From the NCBI GenBank assembly GCA_024699855.1, contig JAMPIQ010000001.1, positions 11,222,001-11,286,000 on the forward strand: a stretch of 64,000 nucleotides of DNA, read 5' to 3'. Both the position numbers and the translations under genes were made by a program. The stretch is from Aphelenchoides besseyi (lineage: Eukaryota; Nematoda; Chromadorea; Rhabditida; Aphelenchoididae). Of this stretch, positions 10,901 to 21,330 are shown piece by piece. Positions within the stretch are counted from its first letter, which is position 1, and the number at the start of each line of letters is the position of its first letter. Under the pieces are notes generated by a model. That model did no database searches, was not told the origin of the DNA, and saw only the letters and a list, made by a program, of their open reading frames with translations.

Positions 10901-13900
10901 GATTCATGTGATAACCCATCTTTTTTGAGAACGCATCAGTACTGTAGCCATATGCGTGCCCAATGTACACCACATGCTCAAGAAATGATGCAAAGTCCCA
11001 AAACACTGGCTTTTTAAGGATGAACACGTAAAAGCACGATTTGCGACTGGATCCGGTTGATTTCGAATGCCCCGAGTCCACAGAATGGTTTGGAATCAAA
11101 AATCCCGAGTGAACGCTACAATTGGGTATTCGAAATGTTTGAAGTCAAAACTTACTGTTTTTTCGACAGTTGATTGCCAGAAAGAATGTAAAGTTACTGA
11201 CTTCTTTACTCAAAAATTGAATCGAGCGATCTAATGAAGCGGTTTATTGGAGCAACGTGTTGAACAACAAATTAAGTTGGAAGAAACCCGACCACTTTGC
11301 AGTGAGTCGGATCGAGAAGTGATCGGGACACAACTCTTCGACGAATCGATAGATTCGTACAAGAAACCGATCTCGCATCCGTTTCTGAATCGAACATTTC
11401 TGTATGTGAGAAAAAACCCAAACTTGAAGGTACTGATTATTGAGATGAATAGGACATTCCCATTGCACGCCACAAAAGGAACAACGAACAAAATCGTAAC
11501 CCTGAAATGTTTACGTTTAGTCATTAGAAGCTTAGGCTTACACTTGGGTACCCGTCGTTGTCAACTGACAAGGAACAAGGAGTGCTTGTCATCGGTACCC
11601 GCTGTAATTTGGCGTCATTGGTATCAATCGACGCGTCTCGATGAGCGGAGCATTACTGTATAAGTCATTTTTACCGTTTGTGCTTGTTTGATCGTTCTAA
11701 AACGAAAAGGTTTTAATTTCTATTCTTGTCTTTTTACGCCCGAGTTGGTCGGTTTGTCTTCGTACTGCGTTTTGGACAGTGGAATCCAGTTCACCGAACT
11801 CTAGAATTTCGTTCGTCGTGAACATCGGTGTGCTCGTCCAAAAACAGCTGTTGCAAAAAAACCACTGGTTAATTGAAAGTTTCGTACTCCGACAAGCATT
11901 CCCGACTAAAAGATATCATGGGACATTAATAGAATACGAATGCCAACCTTTCTCGTATGATTGCAACATAACTTGCATCTTAAAGATGCTCCGTCGTTTT
12001 TGACTTTGAAACGGAAATTGAACCAACGGCCATTTCTTTTCGTCAACAATTCTTCGGTGTTTTTGGCATCTCGCAATCGACCCTAAACAGACAGTTTCTA
12101 CGTGTAAAATTTCAATTGCAACAAAGAATCCGCTCTAAGCTCTTTCGAAACGCAAAACGACTGTTGAGACAGAGGTCCTAACACTCCGCTGATGTGTCGA
12201 CGAATAAACTGACTTTCCGATCATCTACACCGTTCGACTGGGTGTCTTGTAATCGAACTGAACAGACACCGACAGCGTTTTCGGAATCGATTTCATTCCT
12301 CGACGAGGCCTTCGAATGCACACGTTTCCGATGATCAGTTTGAATCAATGACCAGGAAAATTTTGATTCGTTAACTCGGAGTTTGAAGACAAACAAATTT
12401 GATGGCTCTTCTTTAGTTTAGGGGCCCTGCCAAAAAAAGTATTGAAATAAAAATTTTGCATAACTGGAGCGGTTTTTTCGGTCATGCTGTCTATATGTCC
12501 AGTACTTCCATTTTTGTACAGGAAGCAAGAAATGTGCGTATTTGTTTCGGCTTTGCTGTTTGTATGTCAGTTCTTTCATATTTGACAGAGACCCCAAACT
12601 AAAGAAGAGCCAATTTGACCACTTAAACACATAATTCAAACCGAAAATTTCATTGATAACTCAATTGCTTACACGAGCTCATAGTTTGTTTTGAATAATT
12701 CATTCATTTGATTCTTTCTAGTCGGAAACGCGGCAGGTGGTTCGATTAGCGCACCGGAAGCCAACTTTGAGGTCAAAAAATTCGCCCCCGCGGGTCCGCC
12801 GGTTTCGATTCCCGCCGATGCCGTACACACGATCTGCAACTACGAAGGCATGAAAGTTCAAATCAAAAACCAACAACCATTCAGTGGAGTTGTTTTTGTC
12901 AAAAACAAATTCGATTCCTGTCGTGTGGAAATCAGCGGATCGGATTCGGCAACCATCGTTATGGGATTGCCACCAGATTTTGGAATGAAACCGATCGTGT
13001 TGAACGGTTCGCCTGATGCCGAAAAAGAGAAACCGGAGAACTTGGACACAAACGAAATTCGTCGTCGACGTCAAATCACACCGCCCAAAGATTGCGGATT
13101 AACCGACATCGGGAACGGAACATACAAAACGATTATCGTCGTTCAGACCAACAATTTGGGTATTCCCGGACTTGTGACTTCAATGGACCAAATCTACGCA
13201 AGTTCCCAAAGTAGTGAAGAAGCTAATCAATGTTATAGGAAGTCTCATGTGACTACTCATCAATGTTGGGCGGAAAGGTCTCGACTGCTGCAAACATGAC
13301 CGTTCAAGGACCCACTCCTTCAGTGATTCAACCACGAGGACGCGTCGAGTTAGGCAATCCCGTGCTCATGCAAATGACTTCGAAGGACGGAGAGAAGAAA
13401 CCGTTGATTCAAGCGAAATTGGGCGAAATTTTGGAGTTACGTTGGGAAATTATGGCCATGGACGAAGAGTTGGACTTCTTCGTTCGCGAGTGTACGGCCG
13501 AACCGGGAAGTCCGGACGCGCGCGAGGACGAGAAGTTGCAGTTGATCGAAGACGGGTGAGTTCGTTTCTACGGATTCTAAACTTCGTTTTAGCTGCCCAA
13601 CACCCGCAGTATCTCAAAAGCTAATTCCCGAACCAATTCGAATGAAATCTTCGGCCGTCAAGTTCGCTCATTTGCAAGCTTTCCGTTTCGATTCGTCGCC
13701 AAGTATTCGCGTTACTTGCAAATTAGAGTTGTGTAAAGGAACTTGCAAACCAGTGCGTTATCTTTTTTGTACTATTCTAATCGCTTTTAGGTCACTTGCA
13801 ATCTTCTCAAAGGAGCACAAGAGAGCTGGGGACGCAAAAAGAGATCTGTTGAAGCAAATGGAGTAAACGAATGTATGACCTGGAGTTCTCTTCCAACTTA

Positions 13901-14286
13901 ATCGACAAATTTTAGTTATAACTAAACGCTACAAGGTTCCACGATTTGCACAAGCAACTACGAGCTTAATGATCATCGATCCGTTGCAACAAGTCAACGA
14001 ACCACAAGCCCAAGTTGCTATGAATCATCAGGCGCCCATTGAACTGGTCAATCAAGAGCCGGAACAATACGAACGCGAAGCTGTGGTTCCCGAGGGTCAA
14101 ATGTGAGTTTGCAGCTTTGGAACTGTCAATCAACATTCTTCTAGGTGTATGAACAAGTATGGATTGTTGAGCATTTTGGGAACCTTGTTGGGCGTGATTT
14201 TGGTTCAAACCATTGTCGTCGGCAAACACATTTTCCAACGTGTTTTTGCTGAACATGAACAACAAAAATTGAAAGCTTTCTACTGA
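7989..14286 (+). CDS. noah-1: NOAH/NompA-type PAN-ZP apical matrix protein
   Basis: Large secreted/type I membrane protein of the NompA/NOAH family, which builds apical extracellular matrix and cuticle attachments. ATG at 7989, three bases after TTTTTGCAG (likely spliced-leader acceptor). A signal peptide (LVVAFCAFGIAAQ) is followed by about six PAN/Apple-like repeats, with repeated Cys patterns such as MYYPLDAECILN and MYYYNEQECILN; a Lys/Glu-rich linker; a tetrabasic RRRR just before a ZP domain (starts near PKDCGLTDIGNGTYKT); a furin-like RKKRS after the ZP domain; one TM segment (LLSILGTLLGVILVQ); and a short tail ending at TGA 14284-14286. Introns are 36-50 bp except one of about 2.5 kb (10235-12720) between the PAN and ZP parts. 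One intron (13198-13238) uses a GC donor. AATAAA at 14329. Reading frame intact throughout. noah-2 is the alternative name, but the number of PAN repeats favours noah-1. Confidence 0.85.
10330..10594 (-). CDS. Hypothetical exon pair nested in the noah intron
   Basis: Antisense to noah. Two coding-like stretches: an upstream one (VESEYRTQFEKTKRFALDDI...) and a downstream helical, Glu-rich one ending SQLEELLEERSKYDDQ and TAA near 10330, separated by a possible intron (GTTAAA...TTATAG). The phases do not join cleanly. No family recognised. It may be a small coiled-coil protein gene or a decayed piece. Confidence 0.3.
10636..11150 (-). pseudogene. GIY-YIG-like nuclease domain remnant
   Basis: Antisense to noah and inside its long intron. 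An open stretch reads SCFYVFILKKPVF, then FLEHVVYIGHAYG, then after a frame break DVIPLLYASNKM, AQAESVTINL and, after a 46 bp intron, KNVKSNENTLCEAQT up to TAG at 10636. VVYIG plus a later conserved Glu (QAESV) resembles the GIY-YIG fold of the ANKLE1/LEM-3 type, though transposon GIY-YIG endonucleases are also possible. Frame breaks: between EHR and VDVIPLL near 10880, and a stop just upstream of the first exon. Family call is tentative. Confidence 0.35.
11246..11644 (+). CDS. Hypothetical gene remnant nested in the noah intron
   Basis: Same strand as noah. A coding-like stretch starts LEQRVEQQIKLEETRPL, includes HPFLNRTFLYVRKNPNLK, and joins in phase 0 across an intron (GTAACC at about 11497 to ATTAG) to KLRLTLGYPSLS...GVLVIGTRCNLASL, ending in TGA at 11642-11644. 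No ATG at the 5' end, so either a 5' exon is missing or it is a fragment. No family recognised. Further coding-like scraps follow to about 12180. Confidence 0.3.
12403..12612. mobile_element. 210 bp MITE in the noah intron
   Basis: Terminal inverted repeats of about 28 bp: left TGGCTCTTCTTTAGTTTAGG at 12403, mirrored by the right end finishing CTAAAGAAGAGCCA at 12612. The outer 17 bases match perfectly and the inner part has a few mismatches. Directly outside lies the same ATTTGA on both sides (12397-12402 and 12613-12618), a likely target-site duplication. Inside are two related ~45 bp direct repeats (around TGCTGTCTATATGTCC and TGCTGTTTGTATGTC). No coding capacity. The superfamily cannot be fixed from one copy. 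Confidence 0.75.
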
Positions 14287-14328
14287 ACCAAAGCCTCGAA
14301 TCACTTCATTGAAACATTCCAAAGAGTT

Positions 14329-14334
14329 AAATAA
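14329..14334 (+). terminator. Poly(A) signal of the noah-like gene
   Basis: AATAAA 43 bp after the noah stop codon, just before the convergent LETM1-domain gene ends at 14364. Confidence 0.6.
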
Positions 14335-14363
14335 ACACAGTTGCATTTATTTTGCAAAAAATC

Positions 14364-15633
14364 CTAACGAATGAAAACCGGAGCATGTAGATAGACGGTT
14401 GAGTTTGTCGACGCCAATTCTGAAAACAATCAACCAACGAAAATAATGTTTGACGGTACCTTTGCTGGTGATCCATTGCCGGAGAAGATCGCGCATCTGT
14501 TTCTCCGTTTTGTCTGCGTATTCCAATCGACGCATAAACAAATGGTTTTTGATTTGAAGCAACGGCATCTCGTCGATGGTCTTCAAGTCGGCGGCCATCG
14601 TTCTGTCCAACTGTTTCATCGCTTCAACACGTTTCTTCAGTCCTTTCGTCCCGCCCAACATACTCACGCGATGTAAACGAAACAAATGGAACTAAAACGA
14701 GAGAATGAAGAAACAGAACCGCAAAGAAACAAACCAAGTACTTGAGTTCGTAGTCGTTCAGATCGGGCATTTGGATTTGATTGATCTTGTTCAATGGAAC
14801 TTTTTTCTAAACCAAAAATACACTCAAACCGGCAACCAACTCACGTGTTCCAACTTCTTCATGTGCGGTTTCGATGAGCGTTCGTAGAAGAGGCGCCAAA
14901 ACTCATCCTTCTGTTTGTCCGTCCAGAAGTGCCGAGTTAACACGAGACGTGGAAAGAAGATTCTGAAAGATTTCAACGTGAGAGTCACTGCAAAGGAACA
15001 TACACCGAGAAGAGAATCCCGTAGAATGTAAGTGGTAGTGGCGCGAGGGTTGCGATCACAACGATTTTCGCAATTTCTTCTTTTGTCTAAAAACAACAAA
15101 TTAAAAGATTCGGAAAAGTTTCGGGTGTTCAGAAGACTGTTGATTAGTGTCTCAAAGCATCCCAAGAGCCCCAATGTTAAGCCCACAAACTCTCTCGGAA
15201 GTTGTTTTGCAGTGACTCACGCAGTCAAAACCAAACCCTCGCCCAAGATCGGAATTTGCAAAATCAAAACGATCCACATAATTTTGAACAACTCCGGCGG
15301 GCACTGAAGACTTCGATGGTTAGTCGACAATGCACTCAACTCACTTGAATGAACGATTGAAGTTCTGTTTGGGTCAAATCGCTCAGTTTGCGTTTGTGTT
15401 GACGAAGATCGCGATTCACGACATAGAAGTTTTTGACGTCGTTTCCGCAAAGTTTGCAGCCTAAAAACGCAAATCAAAAGATCAAAAACCCGGCACCTAC
15501 CATCTACAATAAGTCGATGATAAGTGTAAACGCGTGGAAAACGTTTTTCCAAAAACTCTTCGTATTTGCGGTAGATGCCGCTGAATTGGCGGATTTGATT
15601 CAACTGCCGACTTTGAGATCGCAAGATCAACAT
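14364..15633 (-). CDS. LETM1-domain protein (LETMD1-like), mitochondrial
   Basis: Member of the LETM1-domain family of inner mitochondrial membrane proteins, closest in layout to the small LETMD1 type. ATG at 15633; N-terminus basic and Ser/Gln-rich as in mitochondrial presequences. Exons give EEFLEKRFPRVYTYHRLIVDG, then a Cys-containing CKLCGNDVKNFYVV region, a hydrophobic CPPELFKIMWIVLILQIPIL, a second hydrophobic IVVIATLAPLPLTFYGILF, then the family signature FFPRLVLTRHFW with DKQKDEFWRLFYE, LNDYELKYL, LLQIKNHLFMRRLEYADK, and a C-terminal STVYLHAPVFIR at TAG 14364-14366. About seven exons; phases agree at all junctions I followed. Convergent with noah. No defect seen. Confidence 0.8.
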
Positions 15634-15639
15634 CTTTAA

Positions 15640-16044
15640 CTAACCGACTACTTGAGCATCAATTCGTGGCTCAAGGAAAACGAAGATCGTCAGACATAAA
15701 CAAACAAGTCAACTGCTTGCTCTTCTGTGTCACTTCTACTCTTTTGCTGTTCACGGAAACTAACATCTGACTTTCAATTCTTCAATTTCGTTCACCTTGT
15801 AATTGGACCCCAAAAGATGGCAACAACGAAATTCATCTAAACGACCAATTGAACTTTTCGTTATTCACCCAAGTGCTGTCAGAGTATTAGTGGAGTCGAC
15901 AGCTTGCGAGTTAAATGAGCAGTTTGAGCTGACGTTGTTGTCTCGTTTGTTTTATTTGTTGATCAATGATTGGTTAACTCATTGACTGTAATCGCTCTTT
16001 CGCACACTGCAAACATTCTATTCCAAACAAACGAATAGCTAAAC
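15640..16044. other. Intergenic spacer between LETM1-type gene and inverted-repeat arm
   Basis: No gene seen. It joins the upstream side of the LETM1-type gene to the unique flank of the right inverted-repeat arm. Confidence 0.6.
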
Positions 16045-17809
16045 AAAACTTCAAGTTTAGTTCATGCAAAACAAATGATAACAAAATAATAAGGTTCAGA
16101 GTTGATCGCTCTTATTTGGAGTCTGTATCAAACCGAAAGCCAACTGGAACTTGAGATCGGAGACGTCGGGAATATTTCGGACGTTCAGCACCGTCTGAAG
16201 ATCGCGAATGTTCACACGACACACTCGAGGCCGATGGGTCTGAAAAGCGCCGTATAATGGAGCAGAGAGGGGAAGCTAGGCACCTGAACGTTTAGTCCGC
16301 TGGTCGCCGCGTTCTTCATCGGATCGTAGCTCCACGGTCGTTTGGTTCCACGATTGCCGCCCAAAGCTGCGATAGCCGCTTCGTTGGCTTCGCGATTCAG
16401 ATTCTCTTCCTGGTTGGCGCGTTTGATCTGAAAGTCGGAGATCAGTAATTGACTGTTGTGAAGACGCTTCAACTCACTTCTTTGGCCTTCTCCAGAGTGT
16501 CTTTGTCTTTGGACTTTGATTTGGAGAACTTGATTGCCGCCTCTTTTTCCAACTCGGACTTTCGTTCGTGTTCCTGTTTGGCGAGTTCTTCAACGAAACG
16601 GAGTTGTCGTCGGGGATCGTTGAGCGGTTGGTAGTGACGATTCAGACGCATTGGTTCCAAGCGATGAGCTGCGCAGTCGGCCAACTCGTTGCACAAATCG
16701 CGGAGTTTCGCCTCGACTACGTCCGATATTCGCGTAATGACGTCCGGATCGACGGATTCGCAGTCGGGCACCTCTTCGACCAAACGACTCCACAGCGCTT
16801 GAGCGTCCAGAAAAGTGGATGGCAGATCGGGCATCTGAAGCTGGTGGGGCTCGACGTAGGCATTCGGCTGAGGAGTCGAATAGGTGGATTGTTGAGCGGT
16901 GGAGTAGGTGGGCAGAATGATGACTTGAGATTCGGCAACCGGTTGACTGGTGTAGACGATTCGCGGCTGAGGTTCTGGTTGTTGAGGTGGTGCTTCCGCA
17001 GGTGCATCGTCCAACTCCAAGGTGTATCGTTTCGACTGCAGACCTTCACGCAGCGCCGGGAGTGTTTTGCGGAGAAAGGGCAGCAGTTGTGGTTGGGCTT
17101 TGGAGTCGAGAAGCTGTTGGAGATGTTGAGTGAACTCCTGGGGTTCGATTTCGGCATTGATGACCGACTGAAAGAGAAGTCATAGGCACAGGAGTAGAAC
17201 GCACCTTGACGAGCTGTTTGACTTGTTCGCGAGTGCCGGGCGCGTATTTCTTGTCTTTGTTGGTGAGATTGGTGAGTGTACGGAAGAAGCGAATGCACTT
17301 TTGGACCTCTTCTTCGCTCACTGCCGGCAGTGCATCCGGAACGGTGGTCACGTAGATTTGCTGGGGATGTGAATTGGGAGGTGGAGTCGATTGGACGACT
17401 TGAGGATGTGTCGATTGAATGCGCACGACCGGTCGTCGTGTTTGCGCCGGAGAAACGATCGTGAAACGCGAGCGTTGGGCGGCTGAAAGAGACGGTGAAA
17501 TGGCAACACAAACCTGCGACTTACGATTGGAATCTCTTGACGCGTAGTTTTGTCGGGACGGTCGGCAGAGTGGAACGGAAGACGGCGGTCGATCCAAATG
17601 TACGTCCTGCGCCGTGACCGGAAAGGCGATGGCGGACGCCGGACGTTCGGACGCGTAGACGCGATAGCGTGTCGAGCTCTCGGCCGCCATCCACGGCTCT
17701 TCGATGTCGACTTTCAGTTTCATTTCCCGGAATAAAAACTTCTTGCGCTCTGCGAAAGCTGCCGCCAATCGCCGAATTTCGTGTCACGTTCGAAAATCGA
17801 TACGCGCAA
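16045..17809 (-). repeat. Right arm of 1.77 kb inverted repeat
   Basis: Reverse complement of 18-1785, holding the open TAF4 copy. It ends at 16045 (AAAACTTCAAG) and 17809 (CGCGCAA). Sequence beyond both ends is unrelated to the flanks of the left arm. Confidence 0.95.
16096..17723 (-). CDS. taf-4: TAF4 (TFIID subunit), open copy
   Basis: TAF4 is a histone-fold-associated scaffold of TFIID at RNA polymerase II promoters. Exons (minus strand): 17723-17525, 17482-17205, 17167-16478, 16427-16284, 16239-16096. Unlike the copy at 104-1734, exons 1 and 2 join in frame (through RSRFTIVSPAQTRRP) into the TAFH domain (KCIRFFRTLTNL, LPFLRKTLPALR). A Pro/Gln-rich linker leads to the C-terminal TAF4 domain (HRLEPMRLNRHYQPL, a Lys/Glu helix, RPWSYDP, VNIRDLQTVLNVR). 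Start chosen at ATG 17723 because a stop lies in frame shortly upstream; a spliced 5' exon is possible. The protein is short compared with animal TAF4, as in nematodes. Confidence 0.85.
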
Positions 17810-17987
17810 GAATTCTGCTACGTCCACCGATCAATGGACATCGCACGCATTGATTAATCTTCGGTCCCGAATTCATTGAATTCGCATACGTGCGTGACTC
17901 GAAATCGCGTGTAGACAAAAAGTTTCATTATGTCTTAACAAAACGCTCAACTCTTAACCTCCGGGTTACTTTCACTTTGGCACCAAA

Positions 17988-18687
17988 ATGTCCGAACGTT
18001 TCGATATTATCGCCGTCATTGAGAACTTCAAAAAGAGCTTGACAACCGCTGATGGCGACATCAAGATCGCTGACTATGTTAGCGCGTACGAGGAGTTGAG
18101 CAAGTAAGTGGTTTTTGGGTTGTCTTCGTACTCACGTTTAGATTGCTAAAAAAGATGGGGAAGATTTTCACGTTCGTTGAAGCGGATGTCGCGGAGAAAC
18201 GTCAAATTCTTCGGGATTTGCACACCGCTGATGCGGACGCTTACAAGACATTGAAGTCGATGGTTCGCATCGAATGTCCGCCTCCGGTTAATGTCCCGAA
18301 AGCGCAGGGACTTCGGACGTTTTTGCGGCTGCATCGCGCACTGGCGTTCATTATCATGTTCATCGAATCGATCGAGAAATGCGAAGCGAACGCGTCGATT
18401 GCGAAGATCTTCTCCGAGAGTTACAACAAAACGTTAGCGCATCACGTAAGTTCTCGGTTTTCAAGAACCCACTTTCTTTGTAGCATACGTGGTTGATTCG
18501 AAAGTCGGTTTCGTTGGCCGCACACGCCGTTCCGAATCGTGCTCAACTGTTGGAGCGAATTTTCGAGTCGGTGGAGGATCAACAGAACGTCGACAACGTG
18601 GCTCGCGAGTTCTCAATCGTTATCGGAATGGTCTACGAACGCGTACAAATCATCTACGAAGAATTCAAACTCTTAGATTTGCCTTGA
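17988..18687 (+). CDS. GLTP-family lipid transfer protein (CPTP-like)
   Basis: Glycolipid-transfer-protein fold, most like ceramide-1-phosphate transfer protein: moves a sphingolipid between membranes in the cytosol. ATG at 17988, three exons. Family marks: DGDIKIADYVSAYEELSK, the core D-K-L region with FVEADVAEKRQILRDL, TLKSMVRIE, then RTFLRLHRALAFIIMFIESI, and HTWLIRKSVSLAAHAVPNR in the last exon, ending LLDLP at TGA 18685-18687. The acidic/basic headgroup residues (D, K, R, H) are in place. About 205 residues, the usual size. Convergent with the lipid phosphatase gene, with only 22 bp between stop codons. Confidence 0.9.
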
Positions 18688-18696
18688 AAAGATCTC

Positions 18697-18710
18697 AATA
18701 AAAATTTATT
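18697..18710. terminator. Shared two-strand poly(A) signal
   Basis: AATAAAAATTTATT supplies AATAAA on the plus strand for the GLTP gene and, read on the minus strand, AATAAA inside the last bases next to the phosphatase stop. The two 3' ends must overlap. Confidence 0.5.
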
Positions 18711-20151
18711 CAATGCGAATTGTTGGGATGTATAGTTCGATGAAAACTTTCAGTTGTGGTCGTAACTTCGTATGTACGATCTTGGTTGCGTCGGCGTGTT
18801 CCGTTCGGCGATTGACGTGCGGGAACGTCTTCTTCGTAGACGCTAAAAAACAATCAAGAAGAAACACACTCATCACTTACACGTATTCTTCTTTGACTGA
18901 TGGTGCCTGAACACGCGGTAAACGGAACCACGAGAAGAACGGAGAAACTCGCTCTTCATGAGCTTCAGCCAACGCCAACCCGGGCTTCTCAATGAAATGA
19001 TAAACTTCTTGGAAGCATAAAACACAATAGCACTAAACAGAGGAGTTGTTCGAAAGTCGTTGGAACTCACCAAAAAGATTGCAATTGCACAACCCAAAAT
19101 CCAACCAACCCAAATGTCCCGCCAATGATTCTTGTAACCATTGATACGTGAAAATGAGTCAACAAGTGTTAGACCAAGAAATCCGAAAATGAGAAGCGGC
19201 CGTAGAAGCGGTGCTCCACGAAGATTGATCATGTAGTAGATGTAACACTGAAAAGCAAACTAAGCACTCGAATAGAAACTTACAGACGCAAAAACCATCG
19301 AATAAGAAGAGAAAGCAGCGTGCAAAGACGGGAATGTGAGCCACGCGTATCGCAGCTCATCAGCATTCTTATACTGGCAAGCCAAATGAGGTGATGGCGA
19401 TGGTGAGTGATCCAACGGCGCCGTACAAGCTCTGAACTTTTGATTAGTAAAATCTCCACAAAGAATCATACGGCATTGAAACGTTGCAGAGAGAAAGGAA
19501 GTAGGGACGTTGATAACCCGTCATCATTTTGATCGTATCGACGAAAATCTGAGTGATCAGTGCACCAAACAAGAAAACACCTGAGAGTTGGATATACGAT
19601 GATTTCTGTTAAAACTCACTTATGAATCGAAACAAACGTCGAGTGAACAAGTGAACCGGACATTCGCCACAGGTCGCGTAAACAGTTTTACGAGGTTTTG
19701 TCGAGAACAACCAAAACATGATTTCGCCGATGAAGATCTTTAAAAGTATTAATTCTTTGGAGCCCACAAACTTACAACCAATGGCGGCAGGCAGAAACCC
19801 AAAATGTAGAGAAGTGTGTACGAAACGTAAACTTCGAAATCTTCGGGTTTGAAGTTCGGTTTGTACAAGTGAATATCGCGACAATAGAAAACGCGATGAT
19901 GGTACGGGAAAACGGTTGTGAATCTGAAACACGAAATCAAACCGGATCTAACGATAATCAAACCTCAGATAGTACCAGAGAGCCCATAGACACGCCAAAC
20001 CCACGATGTGAATGATAAAAGTCGGTAAAACGAAGTAGTTGATGGCGTATCGTGGCGGTGGTGCCGGCGCTGGAACGACCACTGGTCCATTACCGTACTG
20101 TGACGCCGAAAAAACCTCCGAGTGTGCACGTGATGCCGGAACGGACATCAT
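18710..20151 (-). CDS. Lipid phosphate phosphatase (PAP2 / PLPP family)
   Basis: Integral membrane phosphatase that removes phosphate from lysophosphatidate, phosphatidate, ceramide-1-phosphate or sphingosine-1-phosphate. All three PAP2 signatures are present: KMMTGYQRP (motif 1), FPSLHAAFS (motif 2, PSxH) and SRINGYKNHWRD (motif 3, SRxxxxxH). Six hydrophobic segments, including INYFVLPTFIIHIVGLA, VSYTLLYILGFCLPPLV and LLIFGFLGLTLV. ATG at 20151; Ala/Pro-rich N-terminus. The last exon after TTTTTTAG gives a hydrophilic tail ending TGA at 18710-18712. About eight exons, introns 40-60 bp. It is the lipid-metabolism neighbour of the GLTP gene, but divergent promoters give no sign of co-regulation. 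Confidence 0.88.
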
Positions 20152-20429
20152 CGGAACAACTGGTTGGTCTGCGTCTCGTATTGCACAAAAAAAAGTGATG
20201 GAAAGCGGGTGACTCGAGACTCAATGCGCAAATCCAAATGCACGAGCAGTGCTGGCGGGGAGGCCGAGTGGTCAAAATCGCAGGTGGACTCTCGAATGTT
20301 GACGACGCGCAAAAAAACTGTGATTCTTCTCGTCCCCATTCGATTTTGTAACTCAAACCATTGACTCGCAAGAACAAACATTTCGCGCGCTCATTTCCGC
20401 AGCGTGTAAACATTTCGGTTCATGAGGAC

Positions 20430-21330
20430 AAACTCGTGTTTCAATCCGGTTAATCAGCGCAATCGAACCGACCGGAAACGTGCTCGTTAAGTTCGGAGAG
20501 CAACATCGACTTTTGACGCTTCGGAATGTTAACGGAACTAGTTCTCCAGTTCTTTTTGTGCCGAAATAAACTCAATGACCGCGGTGTTTCTGCTGATGGC
20601 GGACTAATCGACTGAACTACTCTTTGATGGACACAAGACTTCAACTGCAGTTAGGAAGTATTCAATAAATTTGGTGAGAACTACGGTACTCAGCTCGAGT
20701 GATCTTTTTGTTTAGATCTTAGAACAAGCACTTCGCACAAATACTAATTCAGTTACTGTAGCAACTAAATGAACCAAATTGACTCTTGGCTTTAATCACC
20801 AGATTTGTTAAACGTTATTTCAATTAAATGATTGTCTATAGCAGAGTTTTTGTCGGTTGTGTATACCAGCATCTTTGCTGGGAACTGACCACTTAGATCG
20901 AATGATTACCTACTTTTGAACTACAAAACTTGTGCCCACGAAAACAGAGTTCGATTGTCACTTACGACCTTATCGGTTTTCGCAAAATCCTTCCTTTAGG
21001 TTGGTCGCTTTTCTGTCGTCTGCTTTTCGAATGTTTCATTTTGTTTTATACAAGTTGGTTTTATCGGTTATTTGAGTGGACTTGATGTTTGAATTTGTTT
21101 CGATGGATGTTCAACAAGTCAAAAATAAATTTACTAATTTCATTCTTTGATTGATAGAACTGAAGACTTAGATCGCTAAAGAGACTCAAAACTTGTTGCT
21201 CTTCTATTCTCAAGTGCTGTTTCTTCAACAGTTTTGGGTAGAATTTTCCCGTTGGCCAAATGTATTTTTAAGTTAGGCCTCGTTTTTCTGTTTATATCAA
21301 GTTCACACCGTTTTGGGACATTCAACTCTA
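20430..21330. other. Intergenic, no gene seen
   Basis: AT-rich spacer upstream of the zinc-finger gene; only short random open frames. Confidence 0.5.

Noticed and set aside
20251..20310. tRNA-Ser/Leu-like stretch with an A-box match GGCCGAGTGGTC followed by GGTGGACTC
   Set aside because: No acceptor stem pairing and no B box (GGTTCGAATCC) at the right distance; at best a chance match or decayed tRNA.
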